Below, one piece after another: positions 47,319-60,615 of a stretch of DNA of 64,000 bases. Both the position numbers and the translations under genes were made by a program. This DNA comes from Beverwykella pulmonaria (Eukaryota; Ascomycota; Dothideomycetes; Pleosporales; Melanommataceae). The stretch covers positions 726,305 through 790,304 of the forward strand of contig BCHH01000001.1 of the NCBI GenBank assembly GCA_001599595.1. Direction: 5' to 3'. The first letter of the stretch is position 1; each line of letters begins with the position of its first letter. The notes beneath the pieces are model-generated. The model searched no databases. It had not been told where the DNA came from and saw only the letters and a program-made list of their open reading frames with translations.

Positions 47319-49726
47319 TTTTTAAAATATATATATAAATGTATCAGATTCAGAAGAAGCTAACCGTTATTCATGATGAGAGAGGTACCAAGCCTCCTTT
47401 ATGTATCCATCGTGCCGCACTTCATCAATATACTACTCTATAATTCTTCCTAATTGCACGCTCATGTGTCCTACATCTGGTATTGTAGACACACTTTCAA
47501 AATTTCCCGGGAGGTCAGATGAGTCTGCTATTTATCCTGAGCCGCAAGGAGACATACTCACATTTGCATCTGTCATGGACGCCCAAGTCTGAGAGGTTGG
47601 GGAACTAGAGGGGAATTATATTAGTATATTATCCAAAGAAATTAGGCAGAGACATGCAGCAAGTAATCTAAAAAGGCCAGACACAGAACAATAGAATGAG
47701 GAGAAATTTTGCTTCGTTTCACGCGCGAAACGCTGATTTAGCCTGATGCCTACACCCCAATATATACTTTGGCATCTTCACCATCAATGAGGATTTAGCA
47801 ACGCAACCTTTTTCCGTGTTGCCCTCGATTGTATTTTGGTTGAGCTGCCCTGTCTGAGATCGATATTTGAATAATAACGGAAAGTCATCTGTCGGTGTTG
47901 GATGTTGATGTTTCGATCATAAGCTGCGGTCTTCGTTTTTCGGAAGGGTTGCTCGAAGTGGTATCATTGTACGCGTCAGCATAGCGGAGTGTCGGGTGAG
48001 AATGTTGGTCAATTTTGATCAAACAGTGTCCTCGGTGGCAAACATTTGTCCATATCTTTGGTCGGTGAAACAGTGTCGGAAAGGTGAAAATGAAAGGGAG
48101 TTGCGAACAACTAACATGAGATGAGGATGAAATATGAAGGAGCAACAGATACGTGTAACGTACCCTTGTCGGGTAGGTGATGTGAGTGTGGAAGAAAATT
48201 TGACGAACGACGAGTGTAAGGTGAGCGGCAAACAGCGGAGCAAACACGAAGACCTCAGGATCCAAAATCCTACAGAAGTCTCAACATGAAACACAAAACT
48301 CACCACACATCAGAGATCGGCTAAGTCTTCCGGATGATCAGAGCTAGAACCCTTCTGGGCGCGGATCGACATCGCTTGCTAAATATAAGCACAACCCCAA
48401 AGGAGACAACCACTCAACTCCAAACGCACAGCCCTCACAACATGTACCCTCTCTTTTTTACTCGACCTAACAGACCTGCATGCTGTGGATTTTCTCGCTT
48501 CTCTCGCCCGATACTCGGCTTGTTTTGCGAGCCGCTGGGTGCAGATACGAGCGTGAGTTGGATAGGTTGGATGCTGCTCGCGTAGTTTGGCAAGGAGTTT
48601 GGATGCATTCTATGCATTGGATGCGAGGCTTTCCTCAAGACTCGGCTCAGCTGCGTAGCTCTAGGCTACCAAACCTGAGATACAGAGGTAGATGTTGAGG
48701 CTTATCAATCCCAGCGACGGAGCTGAGGCCACTCGACATACTAGATCTGTGAGCCCTTCCAAAGCTGTTCGAGCTCAACAAAACTCAGTTGAGAGGGCTG
48801 CTCCGCGCCCGTGGGTATCAGGGCGCGAGCGGAGTCGTTCGCGAGCTAGCCATCATGAAGCAGTGACTAAAAGGCGGGAAGAGACGATAGCGCCCGTAGC
48901 GTCGCCGTGGACCATTGCGCCATAGTGGCTTTTTTTCGGAGTTCGAGAGGTGTGCCTGCCACACGAGGGATGCGATTGTTATCGTGCCCCGCCTTGGTTT
49001 GGATGTCGAGGTCGAGAAGCCACCGGGGCCAGCTTGGCTTGGATGTTGGAAGGTACAGGTCGGTGCTGAGGACCCGCGTGATCGTCGAGCTGGATGTCAA
49101 GGCTGGTTGATGGCATGAATGTGGTCTGTGGGTTTGTGGGTGTGGACGCACGGCGGCTGTGAAGGGGCCAGGGCGAGGTTCTCGAGGTTCGGTTGGCCTA
49201 GTTTTGCCCTTGCATGGGTGGGCGGGGAAAGGATGATGTGGCGCAGGGCTTCTTTCGACGACGCCGTGATGTCTGCTGTGGTCGCTACCTGAAATTTCCG
49301 ACGCCGTGTGAGGTATATTGATTCTGCAGGTGCTAATAGGTCGTGCAACTTGACTGCCGATTGGAAAATTGATATCCACGGCATGACGTCTTGACACAGT
49401 GTTGACAGCTTGGCCATGCAAGTGAGATCATTCCCCTCTTTAGAGCTATGGGTAGCTTCGCACCACGGTTCGTTTAGGGGTAGGAGCTTCTTCATAGCAC
49501 GCGATCGTATCTGATTTGTAAATTTCACAATGCACAGGAGGATAATGCTCGAAACACGATCAATTCAATAATGGAAATCGGGATATAGATGCGAGACTAT
49601 GAATGCAAGACCAACGCCAAAACCTCAACCAGAAACCTAAGGAGATACCACGGCAGTGTCCTAATCCGGGCGTAGAAAACGCTGGCACTGCGTGATGTAA
49701 AGAAAAAGACCATGTTAGGAGAAGAA
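47319..49726. other. Gene-poor region
   Basis: About 2.4 kb. Minus-strand frames 49097..49528 and 48867..49421 overlap and look partly protein-like (WISIFQSAVKLHDLLAP, SSKEALRHIILSPP) but no family is recognised and no start or splice is clear. Nothing else found. Confidence 0.3.
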
Positions 49727-51156
49727 CTAAACCCTTCCGGAGCCGACATGACCACCAAGCGCCCTGCAGGCAGTGACGGATGCACTAGGAGTTGTAGTGG
49801 TCGTACGAGTCCAGGTTGCCCGTATCGTTTTAGTCGTTGTGATAGTAGTGTACAAAATCGTACGTCGCGTCTTCGTAATTGGGACAAGCGTAGTAGTGGA
49901 GGTCAAGACCCCAGAAAAGATGGTCACTGGGGGCAGTTGCAATGTCGAGGTAGTAGTAACGAATGTAGTTTCCGTGATTGCTGAAGCTGTGATGGTCGTT
50001 GTAGTGTTGACAGGAACTGGTGCCGTGCTCGTAAGAGTGGGGGCATCCGGAGCCCGCTCCTCGAGCGGCGCTGCCGGATTGGCCTTTTGATCGCGCTTGA
50101 GCTTAGCCGCTTCGAAGCGAAGGCGAGCGTACTCAACGTCAACAGGACGATCGACCTTCCTCGCGTATCGGTGGTATTTTGGTAGTGCTTTGGTCGGCGT
50201 AGCCAGTGCTGCCGGGTGGACAAGAGTTGGGTGATACGTGCATGGCTTGTCGGGTCGACCTGGCTTGGTTGGAAGAGTACAGCTGGCCGTGACCGTCTTT
50301 GTAGTGATACTGAGTTCTTTGGTCCAGGAAATTTTTGATTTGGTGTAGGTCAAAGTACTAGTTGTGGTCACAGGCTTCGGCGTTATTGTCTTGATCCGAG
50401 TCGCAGTGGCAACGGTCGTAGTGGCCGTTGGGAGGAGCGTGGTAGTATTTGTTACAGTGGAAGTTGAAGTTGAAATTGGTGTAGTAGTAATGCTGAAAGT
50501 GACCGTGGGCGTAACTGTGATTGTCGCTTGTGGGCCGCAATCCAAATACAGATCTGGTAATGGGGTTAGACTCCAGAAGTTGGAATATTACATGTTGCCG
50601 ACGGTAAGGAGAACAAGAGGGTGACTCTAGGCAGATACAGCAGGGCGTAGTATGGCAAGATTGATCATTTTGCCCTCTGTCGGGATCTGTCCCCGGAGAT
50701 GACAACATATAGTAGAAGATGCGAAACTTACCTCGTTCCCACGCGAAGGGGTTTCCATCACCGTTGTTTCCCAAGACGATGATGATCCAATCCCCTGATA
50801 TCATCTGGCTTTTGAGAACGGGACATGTCGACAAAACCGGAGTGTTGTCTGGCGTAGTGTCCAATTCGGAACAGAATTGCTCATCCCCGTTTGGGTCAAC
50901 AAGCAGAACCTAGAAATATTAGATTGAAGTTGAGTGGAAGGTATTACCCAAATTGACTGACCTCTGCTTTGCCTTGATTGCACCCTTTGAAAGTAGAGAC
51001 ACACGTGAATGGATCCTGCGAAAGCGTGTTGATGAAGTAACTCTCGTCATCGAGAAAGTCAACTCCGAAAGAGTAGCATGTTGAGTTCTCAGAGGCAACA
51101 GCTAGCGAGAGTAAGGCAGCAGAGGCCGACAAAGAAATGAAGCGAGAGGAAAACAT
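49727..51156 (-). CDS. Secreted threonine-rich protein
   Basis: Minus-strand exons 51156..50962, 50909..50732 and 50553..49727 give 399 residues. Signal peptide MFSSRFISLSASAALLSLAVA. The N-terminal 120 residues form a Cys-containing globular domain (STCYSFGVDFLDDESYF, GDEQFCSELD, GDWIIIVLGNNGDGNPFAWE). After YLDCGPQ comes a long Thr-rich region with short repeats of TTT and STSTVTNTT type, certainly heavily O-glycosylated if secreted. A central charged patch (VDVEYARLRFEAAKLKRDQK) interrupts it, then a second Thr-rich stretch. No GPI tail is seen. Proteins of this build are widespread in Pezizomycotina without known function. The first donor is GTCAGT, slightly unusual. Confidence 0.78.
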
Positions 51157-53972
51157 GGTTGAAGTTTAGGGATGGTCAGAGAGCGATGCTGCAGAGGGCA
51201 GGCGACAGATGACTCTTTTGTATGCCATATTGATGGAGCTGAGAGTGTTCCCACTCTATCATGGTGTTCCTGACCCGATCTTGGATGGAACAGGGTCTTG
51301 GTCAGATGGCTTAGACGAACATGCAAAAGGACGATTCGGACAAGGCCACCACGAGCCGAGACGCAGGCAGATGGGGGTATCAGACCATCGAGATGCTAAG
51401 CCCATCGTGTGAGCTATCTAGCTCTGACTCGGATCCGCGCCACTTGAAGTGTACACGAGAATACTGCGCAGCAAGACATGTGGATTCCTGAGGACTGCAG
51501 GTCAAGATTGGGCTGCGTCAGGACCATGCGGCCTAGATACTGGCCAGAGTCGCTAACTGCTACGTATGTGCTTGGTCAATGCATACCCTGTCGTAAATTG
51601 CACACGATTCGGAGATACAAACAACATGTATGTCTAGCATTTGGCAATGTGAGGACAGCCAGGACAGAATTTACGGTGATGGTGCTCGGATGTGGAGCCA
51701 ATCAGCGCATATGGACCCCTGGCGGCTCGGCTGCAACCTTGTCGTCCATTTATAGCCCAGTGCTGCGTCGTTCGCTCTCTCCCCTCGTCCGTCATACCGC
51801 GCCCGCATGCACTCGCAGCCTATCTGACCCGGCGAATACTTCAATGTCCTCTCGTCTAGGTTGATTGGATGCCGCGTCTCAGCAACCCCGATCAGCCCCC
51901 AATAATGTTGCTGACCGGACTCCCGATGATAGCTCCAGTCTACCGTCCTTGAGCGCACCATTGACCGAGTCGAGCCCCACCACTTCTCGTGATCGCTCTA
52001 CCGGGTTTCCGAGAACCTGTATTGGGCTCTGCTTCGCTGTCACACTATCGGCAGGGGTCTCAGATGTGGTGCTCGTACGCACCACCCTCTTGGGTTGATA
52101 GCTTGCTATCAACAACCTGGGTGGAGCTACAAGCTATACGGCATGAGCAATGCAACACGCCATGCTATCTTCAACCCGACGGAAGATCGCGCAACATGGC
52201 AGAAATACGGATATCTCGGACCCCACTTGGCAGCCGCTCACCTGTCTCCGAGGCACTCGTACGTATTGTGCGCGTCTTTAGACGAAACACATCTTGCTCA
52301 GCAACACATATTCCGCAACAACTTCAAGCAAGAAGCGAAATATAAGGAGTACGATGCCTTGGAGTCATGTTCCTGAGATGGCTATCTCCGTCCATGTTTC
52401 TATTTGTTTCAGTATCAAGTGCCGACTGTCAGGTACGATCGATTGATGACCATGGGACCAGGAATTCCGAAGGCCGTGTCGAGACATTGATTATCGGCCA
52501 AGACTCAACATTTGGGCTCTTCGTCGAGAAAACGCCCGAAAATTCTAATTTTGGTTGCCAGTTTCTTGCGTTGTTGTGTGCCCCACAATCTTAGGCTTCG
52601 ATGGGTAGGCCAAGCCCATACGTACTCTCTTCGTTCCCTTGTGTCCTCGTATAAGGGTGTGGGTCCAATAAGCCTCATTCTCTTCAATGTCTATTACCTG
52701 TTGTCAGGTCCGAGCGGAATAGCAGGGGTATCTCTGGGCAGATCTCTGGGTGTAAAAATCCTTTTAGTGGATACAGTAGGGCTTAGTAGGTAAGGTTGAC
52801 CCTGTTACACCCTGCCCGTATCTACTTGCTACCTGGTTATTTTCCTTAGACGTGACCATTTGTCGTATTTGGCCACGGCCAACTCAGAACCTTGATACTG
52901 CTACTGCAGTGATATGCGGCTGTCATGGTGGAATCTCGGGTGGTCTAGCTGTATCAATTCGTTTAGTTCGTATGGTCACGCCCGGCCGAACTTCTTAGGC
53001 AGCTAGCGATTTCCTTAAGGCATCCAGCGTAAGACTCTCACTGACGGACACGTCATAACTGGTAGGGTTAGGTTCACCTTTCTACACTTCTACTAACTAC
53101 CTAAAAAGTCCGTTAGGAGTGACAAGATAGGTTTTTGAACCCACAAGTACTATTACATTAGTTTAAGCGTCCTCAGTTCATACTTCAAGGTACTCTGCAT
53201 ACTGCGGCTATGCGCTATGTGCAATCTGACATGAATCTTGCAGGGGGGTACGTCTGGGACCAGGGTCCCAAACACCCTCACTCGCTTCGGCTACCGTATC
53301 TGATGAACCACAAGGCTGAGCATTGATCAGAAAGAGTTTCCCCAGATCTTTGCGCATGGATGGCCAAGAATCACAGCCCATCAGCTCAACAGCGGACTTT
53401 GATCATCACCTTGCCCTGCTTTTCCTGCAGCTGCCGGCACTTGAAAACGCATGTCAGCATCGACCCCAAGGCCTCAGCTCACTCTGGTCTCTACGCCACC
53501 TTGCTGTGCGTAAGACTCAAAAAATATCCGCCTCCATCAAACTGGAACAACAGTGGACGTGGCGAACACAAAGGCTTGCTCGTTCTGACCGGATGATAGA
53601 CACCGCATTTTCTGGGGCTACGAAAACGAAAGGTTCGCCTAACGATGTGCTAATTCTCGCCTGTGTGGAGTGAGAAGTTACGAAATGTCTCTCCCTAGCT
53701 GCAGCGAGGCTTGCATCCTAGCTGGTTACCTGTCAATGCCACTCCCTCAGGTACGGCCAGCGGGGCGTCTCGTAACTAGGCCCTCTTGTGATTTGATCTT
53801 GGAGGAACATCATATATATCTGCCGTCTATGGTTCGGTCCTGATTCATTCTCATGTGTGTCAGTTCCAGACTCGGCATTCGTCATTGATTTGAGAAGATA
53901 CACTTATATCCTATTTTCACCGCTCTCAACAGGGCATCATCTCATCAATCATATCCTCAATCTTCCACAATC
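51157..53972. other. Gene-poor region upstream of the laccase
   Basis: 2.8 kb with small overlapping frames on both strands (51865..52376, 52512..52793, 53323..53673 and others) and no recognisable protein. The end nearest the laccase should hold its promoter. Confidence 0.35.
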
Positions 53973-56406
53973 ATGTTGCTCCACACCCTAGCCTATTGGC
54001 TATCTTTTAGCTCACTCGCCGTTGCTGGTACCGTTCCACGCCGTGCCTTTCATCTCAACCCTTCACCTGTTGTTGCTGAAAGACAGGCTCCCACTTCTAC
54101 ACAACCCCCAGATGGTCAATGTACCAACGGACCTCGGACGAGAGGCTGCTGGAGCAGTGGCTTCAGCATCGCAACTGACTTCGATGCAAAAGCCCCTCCT
54201 GCTGGGAAGGTGGTTACAGTACGTCTCTCTTCGTCACAACTTGATTGGTTGTTAATTTGATGTAGTATAATTTGGAAATCACCAATACGACGCTGAATCC
54301 TGATGGACACGGTGACAGACTGGCTATGGTAAGTTCTGACAAATGCATTCCATATGCTATCACCTCCGATGAGAACTCGCAAGACGGTCAAGACCTTTAT
54401 TGCAAAGATGCCACTGCTGTTCTCATCGATTGTGACAATACCTAGTCATTTAGGGGCAAGCTGACACTACATAGCTTATCAACGGCCAATATCCTGGTCC
54501 GGTCATTCGAGGTTTGTTTCACGCTCATATCACCATTGCACCATTGACTAACTTTCAAAAGCGTCATGGGGAGACACATTAGTCATCAACGGTAAGATGT
54601 CTTCATTCCATATACACTCTCTTTTGTCTGACATTCAGCAGTCAAGAACTCCTTGGAGAACAACGGCACCGGGATTCACTGGCATGGTATTCGACAATTG
54701 GGCTCAGTTCAAAATGACGGAGTACCTGGAGTAACGGGTATGGACCAAAGCCTGTATTTTCACCCAGAAAGTTGCTAATGTCGTGTAGAGTGCCCAATTG
54801 CTCCAGGAAAGAGCCGTCAATACCGCTTCAAATGTACCCAATTTGGAACTACCTGGTATCACTCTCATTGGTCCTCGCAGTACGCAGAGGGCGTTGTGGG
54901 CACTCTCATCATTGTAAGTCTACACACTATATACCTCCTTTTGAAATTAGAATTAGACCACATCACTGACATACAACAGGATGGCCCAGCGACAGCAAAC
55001 TACGACGAGGATCTTGGAACTCTACCACTCACTGATTGGTACTACAGGCCAGGATTCGAACTGAATGAGCAGGCACAGCACTCTAAGACGGGACCACCTG
55101 AACCTGACAATATCCTTATCAATGGAACTCATATCAACGCCAGTGGTGGTGGGAAGTATTTCAATATGACAGTGACAAAGGTATGTCAAGAGCGTTTAAT
55201 TTTAAGGACCAAGGCTGATAATCTACATAGGGCAAGAAATACAGAATCCGGCTCATCAATACATCTGTCGACTCTGTGTTCTCAGTCTCAATTGATCAAC
55301 ATCCTTTCACAGTCATTACTTCTGACTTTGTATGTCTTTTTTGTTCTCTTGTCATCCAGACCGGTCCTAATCCTCCCAGGTCCCAATCCAGCCCTACGTC
55401 ACCGACCAAATCACCATGAATATCGGTACGTCCTAATCCCCAGCACACCACCCAAAAGCCTTCACTAACCCACCCCCAGGCCAACGCTACGACGTAATAA
55501 TCAATGCCAACCAATCCGGCCACAACTACTGGCTACGCATTAGCCCCGGCTGCGGCAAGAACAAGATCCAAGACTCCGGCCTCCCCCTCGGCGCCATCCT
55601 GCACTATTCTGGCACCCCCGAGGATATCCCAGCCTCTACCGGCGTCACAATGCGCACGACCTGCGTCGATGAAACAAATCTTGTACCCTATGTCGTCAAC
55701 CAAGTCCCCCGCTCCGTTGTCCCAGCCGCAAACGAACTCGCGCTCAATAACTTCGTCGACAACACCCAGAACTCCTTATTCCGCTGGACGCTCAACGGAT
55801 CTACTCAAATTGTGAACTGGCAGACTCCCTCCCTGAAAACCACTCTGCAAGGAAAGAGTGATTACGGGAATAACTCGAATATTCACGAGATGAAGACTCC
55901 AAATGGGTGGTATCTGTGGTGGGTCCAGACTACGACTGCGGTGGCACTGCCGCATCCTATTCATTTGCACGGTCATGATTTTTACATTTTGAAGAAGGGA
56001 AATGGGATCTGGGATCAGACGACCGATGGCTTGAACTTTGATAATCCGACGAGGCGGGATACGACGACGATGCCGGCGGGTGGGTTCTTGCTTTTGGCGT
56101 TTCCGGCGGATAATCCGGGGCATTGGGTGCGTTGAATATCCCTTTTCTTATCACGTTCCCTTCCCTTCTAGGCCTCAACTTCGTTTAGAGTATGGGATGC
56201 TAACGCGCTTGCTGCAGGTAATGCATTGCCACATAGCCTGGCACGCAGCCCAAGGGCTCAGCGTGCAATTCCTCGAGCGCAGAGACGAGATCCAGGGCAG
56301 TATTGGAAGCGTGGATGTGTTCAACCAGGGCTGCAAGGAGTGGAATGATTATTGGGTGCCCGGGAACCATCCGTATAACCAGACGGACTCAGGGTTGAGA
56401 CGGTAG
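53973..56406 (+). CDS. Ascomycete laccase (multicopper oxidase)
   Basis: Secreted phenol oxidase that reduces oxygen to water. Eleven exons: 53973..54218, 54266..54328, 54475..54511, 54562..54591, 54642..54737, 54789..54913, 54980..55180, 55231..55329, 55380..55425, 55480..56126 and 56218..56406, giving 592 residues. Signal peptide MLLHTLAYWLSFSSLAVAG, then a Cys-containing propeptide-like start. All four copper motifs are present: HWHG at 138-141, YHSH at 181-184, HPIHLHGHDF, and HCHIAWH at 533-539, with Leu544 in the axial position of the type 1 site. The protein ends DSGLRR, so the C-terminal DSGL plug of ascomycete laccases is followed by only two residues. Introns are 47-66 nt except 54329..54474 (146 nt) and 56127..56217 (91 nt). 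Lignin-related, melanin or detoxification roles are all possible. Confidence 0.93.
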
Positions 56407-57095
56407 TAGTTCGAGGGGGGTTTTTTTTTTGGGATTCCTGGAGAGGTTACTTGTGGGATGATGGGATGGCGTTTTGCATTGGGGCATTGGACTGGCGTTT
56501 TGGGTTTTGAGCTTTAACGTACACGCCTTGATGGTGGTGTGTCTTCCGTAGTCTCCATACCTGGAATACGAGCTTTCCTGCTTTTAAATATGATACTACT
56601 GATATAGCGAAGATCGATAGCTTGATCCTCGGATTTCGAAAGCAGGCCGGCCTTATAGCGCCGTTTACTATATCCGCTACAATTCAATACAAAGCCCACT
56701 GTGGCGGATACAACGGGGTAATGTAACGCGTGATTAATTCTTTTGACCTTTGGCTAGAACGGAGTGCATGTTCCGCCGTGGATCAAAGCTTATACTTTCT
56801 CTGCAAGTCGTCCTCAGCCCTGACATGTCAACCACCATGGCATCCACAACGCATTTAAGAAAGACCAGTCTAGAAATGAAGCATCTATTTCGACTTTTAG
56901 AACCCTTAGTTTTTCAGCCCCGCTCAAAGAGTCAGATGCTATGATTTGCAATGCACTATGAAATATCTCCTCAGAGGCGACGACGCTATGTCGCATACTC
57001 TACAGATCCCATGTACAAAAACATATACCACGCAAACAGACCAACCCATGACACACTGTACCCACTAGCACGTTACACGAGATGCGGGTCGGCAT
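56407..57095. other. Convergent intergenic region
   Basis: 3' flanks of laccase and NAA15 genes. A minus-strand frame (56814..56996) looks vaguely protein-like but is too short to assign. Confidence 0.35.
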
Positions 57096-59801
57096 TTAGT
57101 TCTTCTGGAACACTGAAGACTCTGGCCACTTCTTCGCGGCAGCTTCCCTGTACGCGTCTTGTATCTTTTCATCACTCTTCCATTCATCAAAATACGTCAG
57201 ACCCGCAAGGCCCTGTTCAAAAGTTATGGAGGGATGATCGAGCAACTTCTTCAGATCTGCTTCGCTTTCGGATTTTGAGTTGTTGTCGAGTAGGATGCGG
57301 ACATTGTATGAAGACTGCAGATGCGATGGGCTGTCCGAGTGCTTTTGTGAGTATTCGTCGTTGAACCTTTTGAGATCAGTGTCGGCGGGGATAAAGGCGA
57401 GCTGAGATTTGAGGACTTCTGAGACCTTAGGTGGGAGATCTTTGAAGTTGTTCACTGGCAGGAATTGTTAGTCTGTTGAGCGATGAAGTTTGAATAGTGG
57501 CGACTTACCAGCTTGACGGAAGCGGATCGCTTGTTCGTGAACTTTAGGGTCTTCAGCGTTGATTGCTTGGGCGGCGAGCAGGCTCTTGAGAGCAAGCAGA
57601 TACTTCTCTGTCGACCGGTTAGTACACGTTGAAACACGTTTTGCTAATGAACATACTTCTCCTAAAGTGAACCTCAAACCCAAGATTCTGTGCTTCAATG
57701 TTCTTCGGGGTGAACTCAAGTAACGGCGTGAGGAACTTCAACGATGCTTCTAACGGCTCTTTGGTCTGAATGAGTAGGAGGCCCTTCGGATCAGGGTCTT
57801 CCTTCTTAGGTTCCCCATCAGCTCCCGTCGCATTCGCCTTCTTAGCAGCTGCAAGTTTCTTCTCAGCCTCGGCCTTTTCCAGCTTCTCCTGCTCCTTCTT
57901 CGCCTTCTGCTTCGCCTTCTTGCGTTCTGCAGCGTCCATCTTGTCGGAGCCGGCCGGGTTAGGGCTCCCAAGGTCAGGATTATCCGCCAGCGCTAGATAG
58001 ATCTTCACCGCGGATATCGCTGCCCTCGTAAAGAATGGGTGGTCTCGAAGGTGATCCTCCCATCTCACCATTTCAATGTAAGCCCGTATCTGACCTTTCC
58101 GCAGTGAGAAGCTGTGGAAGTCGAATTGGTCGTCGTGCCATATTTCGAAAATGTCAGCGACGGAGGTGAACCGCTTTAACGCAAGGCCTAGATTGCGTTG
58201 CCGTAGGTAGGCCTCGCCATCTTCTGTGATGTACCACATACATTGCATATCGTGCAGATCTCCGAGGGGACCTCCAGCCGTCTCATTCCGGGTGAACTTG
58301 CTCATTGTTTCGAGGGCTGCCTCGTTCTGGTTGTCGCGGAGTTGGTATTCGGCGCATTTGGTGTTGATGTACCGGTCTTTCCCATCGAGCTCCCGTGCGT
58401 GACACATTATCTCCGACGCTTTCTTTGTGTTCCCGTAGTGCTTGTATATTCGCGCCTTGGCCTGGGTGTAGTCCACCGATTTCGGGTTTGATTCAATCAA
58501 CATGTTGACGTATGTCAATGCTTTCTCCAGATCCCGGCTCAGACGGTAATTGTAATGTTGTGCAAGGAAGTACTGGACAGCCTCTTCGAAGCGTTTCGGA
58601 TTATCGCCGTTGACCTCACCTGATGCAGATCCGTTTGAATGTTCCTCTGACAAATATCCAAGTACCAATTCCTCAATTATTGCCTTCTTGTCGGGGTCCG
58701 AGTACAGAGCCTTGACGTTCGGGAAGGTCGAGGGAACACCCTTGTTCAGCATCCGTCGAAGGTATTTGTCGGCTTCGGTCTTGAATGCGTCACCTGTTTT
58801 TTTGTCAGTTCTCATCCTCAGCACAGGAAAAGTGCACTGACCTTGCAAGAAGTCCAGAGGTATCCGCCTTGCAGCATCGAGACGATCGCTTTTACTGGCA
58901 AGGTTCTTGTATAACTCCAACAGCTTCTCGTGATCTGCCTCATCTGATTTGTCTAAACCGAGAGCTTTCTCTAGCCCTTCGTAGTATGCCCGGTATTCGC
59001 TATTCCTATCCAGGAGAGTCTTGTATGCATGTACCGCCTCCTCCTTCCTCCCCAAATCTAAGAGGTATTTGGCACGCATTTCCAATACGGAGGTCTTGTC
59101 CAAGTTGCCCGTCAGGATCTCGTCTAGGTGCTTCAAAGCCCTTTCTGTAGCCCCAGACTCGGCTATTATTGTGTTCTTGTACAGGACCGCTTCCGAGTGC
59201 TCGAGGTCCGTTTTCGGGGGCGGCTGTTTCAGAGTCTCTTCGTAGGTGTTGAGGATGTGCTCTGCCGATTTGTAGTTCCCGGCGAGATGGTATGCTACTG
59301 CCAACGCTGTCCAATTCTGTCTCACTTGTGGCCGTTGATTCAGCATCTTGCTTCGGCTGTCAATGTAGCCCTCGTAGTCCCGCATCTGTGCCTGGAGAAG
59401 GGCCAAGTCGCGGAGGATGTTCTGCGAGTCCGGCTCTATCCTAAGAGCAAATTTATATGCCTTAATTGCCTCCTCGTAGTTCTTCACGGACCGCCAGAGG
59501 AGGCCGTAGACATGCCAGCAGACATGCGACTTCATGTCATTTTTGAGAGCGACCTTGGCGAGGGCAAAGGCTTCATCGGGCAGGCCTTGGGAGTTGAGGA
59601 TGAGGGCCTTCATGGCCTGCGTGTCGCCATGGTTGGGGACCTTGCGCAGAACCTGGTCTGCGGCTTTGAGACCTGGTGCGTGTTAGAGAGATCGACTGCC
59701 GGTAGGGAAGAGCAAGCTGTACCCTTCTTGTATTGCTTGGACTCATAGAACTTGACCACAGAGCGGAAAAGGTGGTTTTCTTTTGTACCCAATGGCTGCA
59801 T
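57096..59801 (-). CDS. NAA15: NatA auxiliary subunit Naa15 (Nat1)
   Basis: Ribosome-binding scaffold of the NatA N-terminal acetyltransferase, made of TPR repeats that wrap the catalytic Naa10. Minus-strand exons 59801..59723, 59672..58842, 58793..57657, 57607..57509 and 57454..57096 give 834 residues, close to the family length. Seen: KENHLFRSVVKFYESKQYKKG, ALILNSQGLPDEAF, HVCWHVYGLLWRSVKNYEEA, then further TPRs through QAKARIYKHYG and RYINTKCAEYQLRDN. The WHDDQFDFHSFSLRKGQIRAY block is diagnostic. A Lys/Glu/Ala-rich linker (KKAKQKAKKEQEKLEKAEAE) precedes the C-terminal domain, as in orthologs. Introns are 48-54 nt. Confidence 0.96.
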
Positions 59802-60615
59802 CTTGGCGATTGTGCTCTGGGTCAGTGGTGGAGGTTGGCAGTTTTGCGCCTATGCGGTTAGAATTACGTGGGCCGATCGCGGTTGGAGATAACCAAGCTG
59901 GGGTTAGGTGACTGAGGGCGGAGTTCGAATATTTATGTGAAAGCAGAAATCATTTCGAGCTAGATATCATATAAACTTTTCCCTTTCGACTGTGGTGCGC
60001 TTCCAGAGCTGCGCGACGTTGCGGGGAGCTGTGAATTTCGGCGGTCGAGGGTTTTGCCGAAGTTTATCCATGGTGCACGTGCCCTTAACCTTTACCTGAA
60101 CACTCCATCCAAGCGACTACCGGCACACTTCTAGCAAGATCCATTCAGGCACGCGCATTTTACCGAGCTCCATGTCAATAATAGTGCTACTCCCAGATCA
60201 TTAGAATGTGACCTCGGCGAAGGGGCCAGCCCCAGTGTATTCAGGCCCAGCAATCCACGATCCTACAATGATGGAAACACATAATGTGCGAATGTGACCG
60301 GTTTTCTTACAGCACTCCATATGATATGCAATTCTTAGGCATGGGTAATAGAAAGAGTCGCACCAAATCATTTCCTCGGTTATATACCTGTTCAGTCTAT
60401 TGGAGTCCATCAAGTTAATATATTTAGTAGCCTGTGTGCCGGTGTATATTGACGTTCTATCACAGCCTCGCACTATCGTTGTATCTCAACACTGTCACCT
60501 TGTGCATCCAACTCGCGAATTATTTATAGAATAATTGTGTATAAGTATTGGGAGGATCTCTTCACGTTTTTCACAAATCAATTCTCAGATTCTATCTAAA
60601 GCCATCGACTGCATC
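59802..60615. other. Divergent intergenic region
   Basis: Upstream of NAA15 and of the small secreted protein gene. No coding frame I can support. Confidence 0.35.

Noticed and set aside
48867..49528. Two overlapping minus-strand ORFs
   Set aside because: Overlap in different frames, no start context, splice plan or recognised family; left as unassigned.
56814..56996. Short minus-strand frame with possible resemblance to fungal NACHT protein N-termini
   Set aside because: Only 60 codons and the resemblance is weak; no flanking frames continue it.
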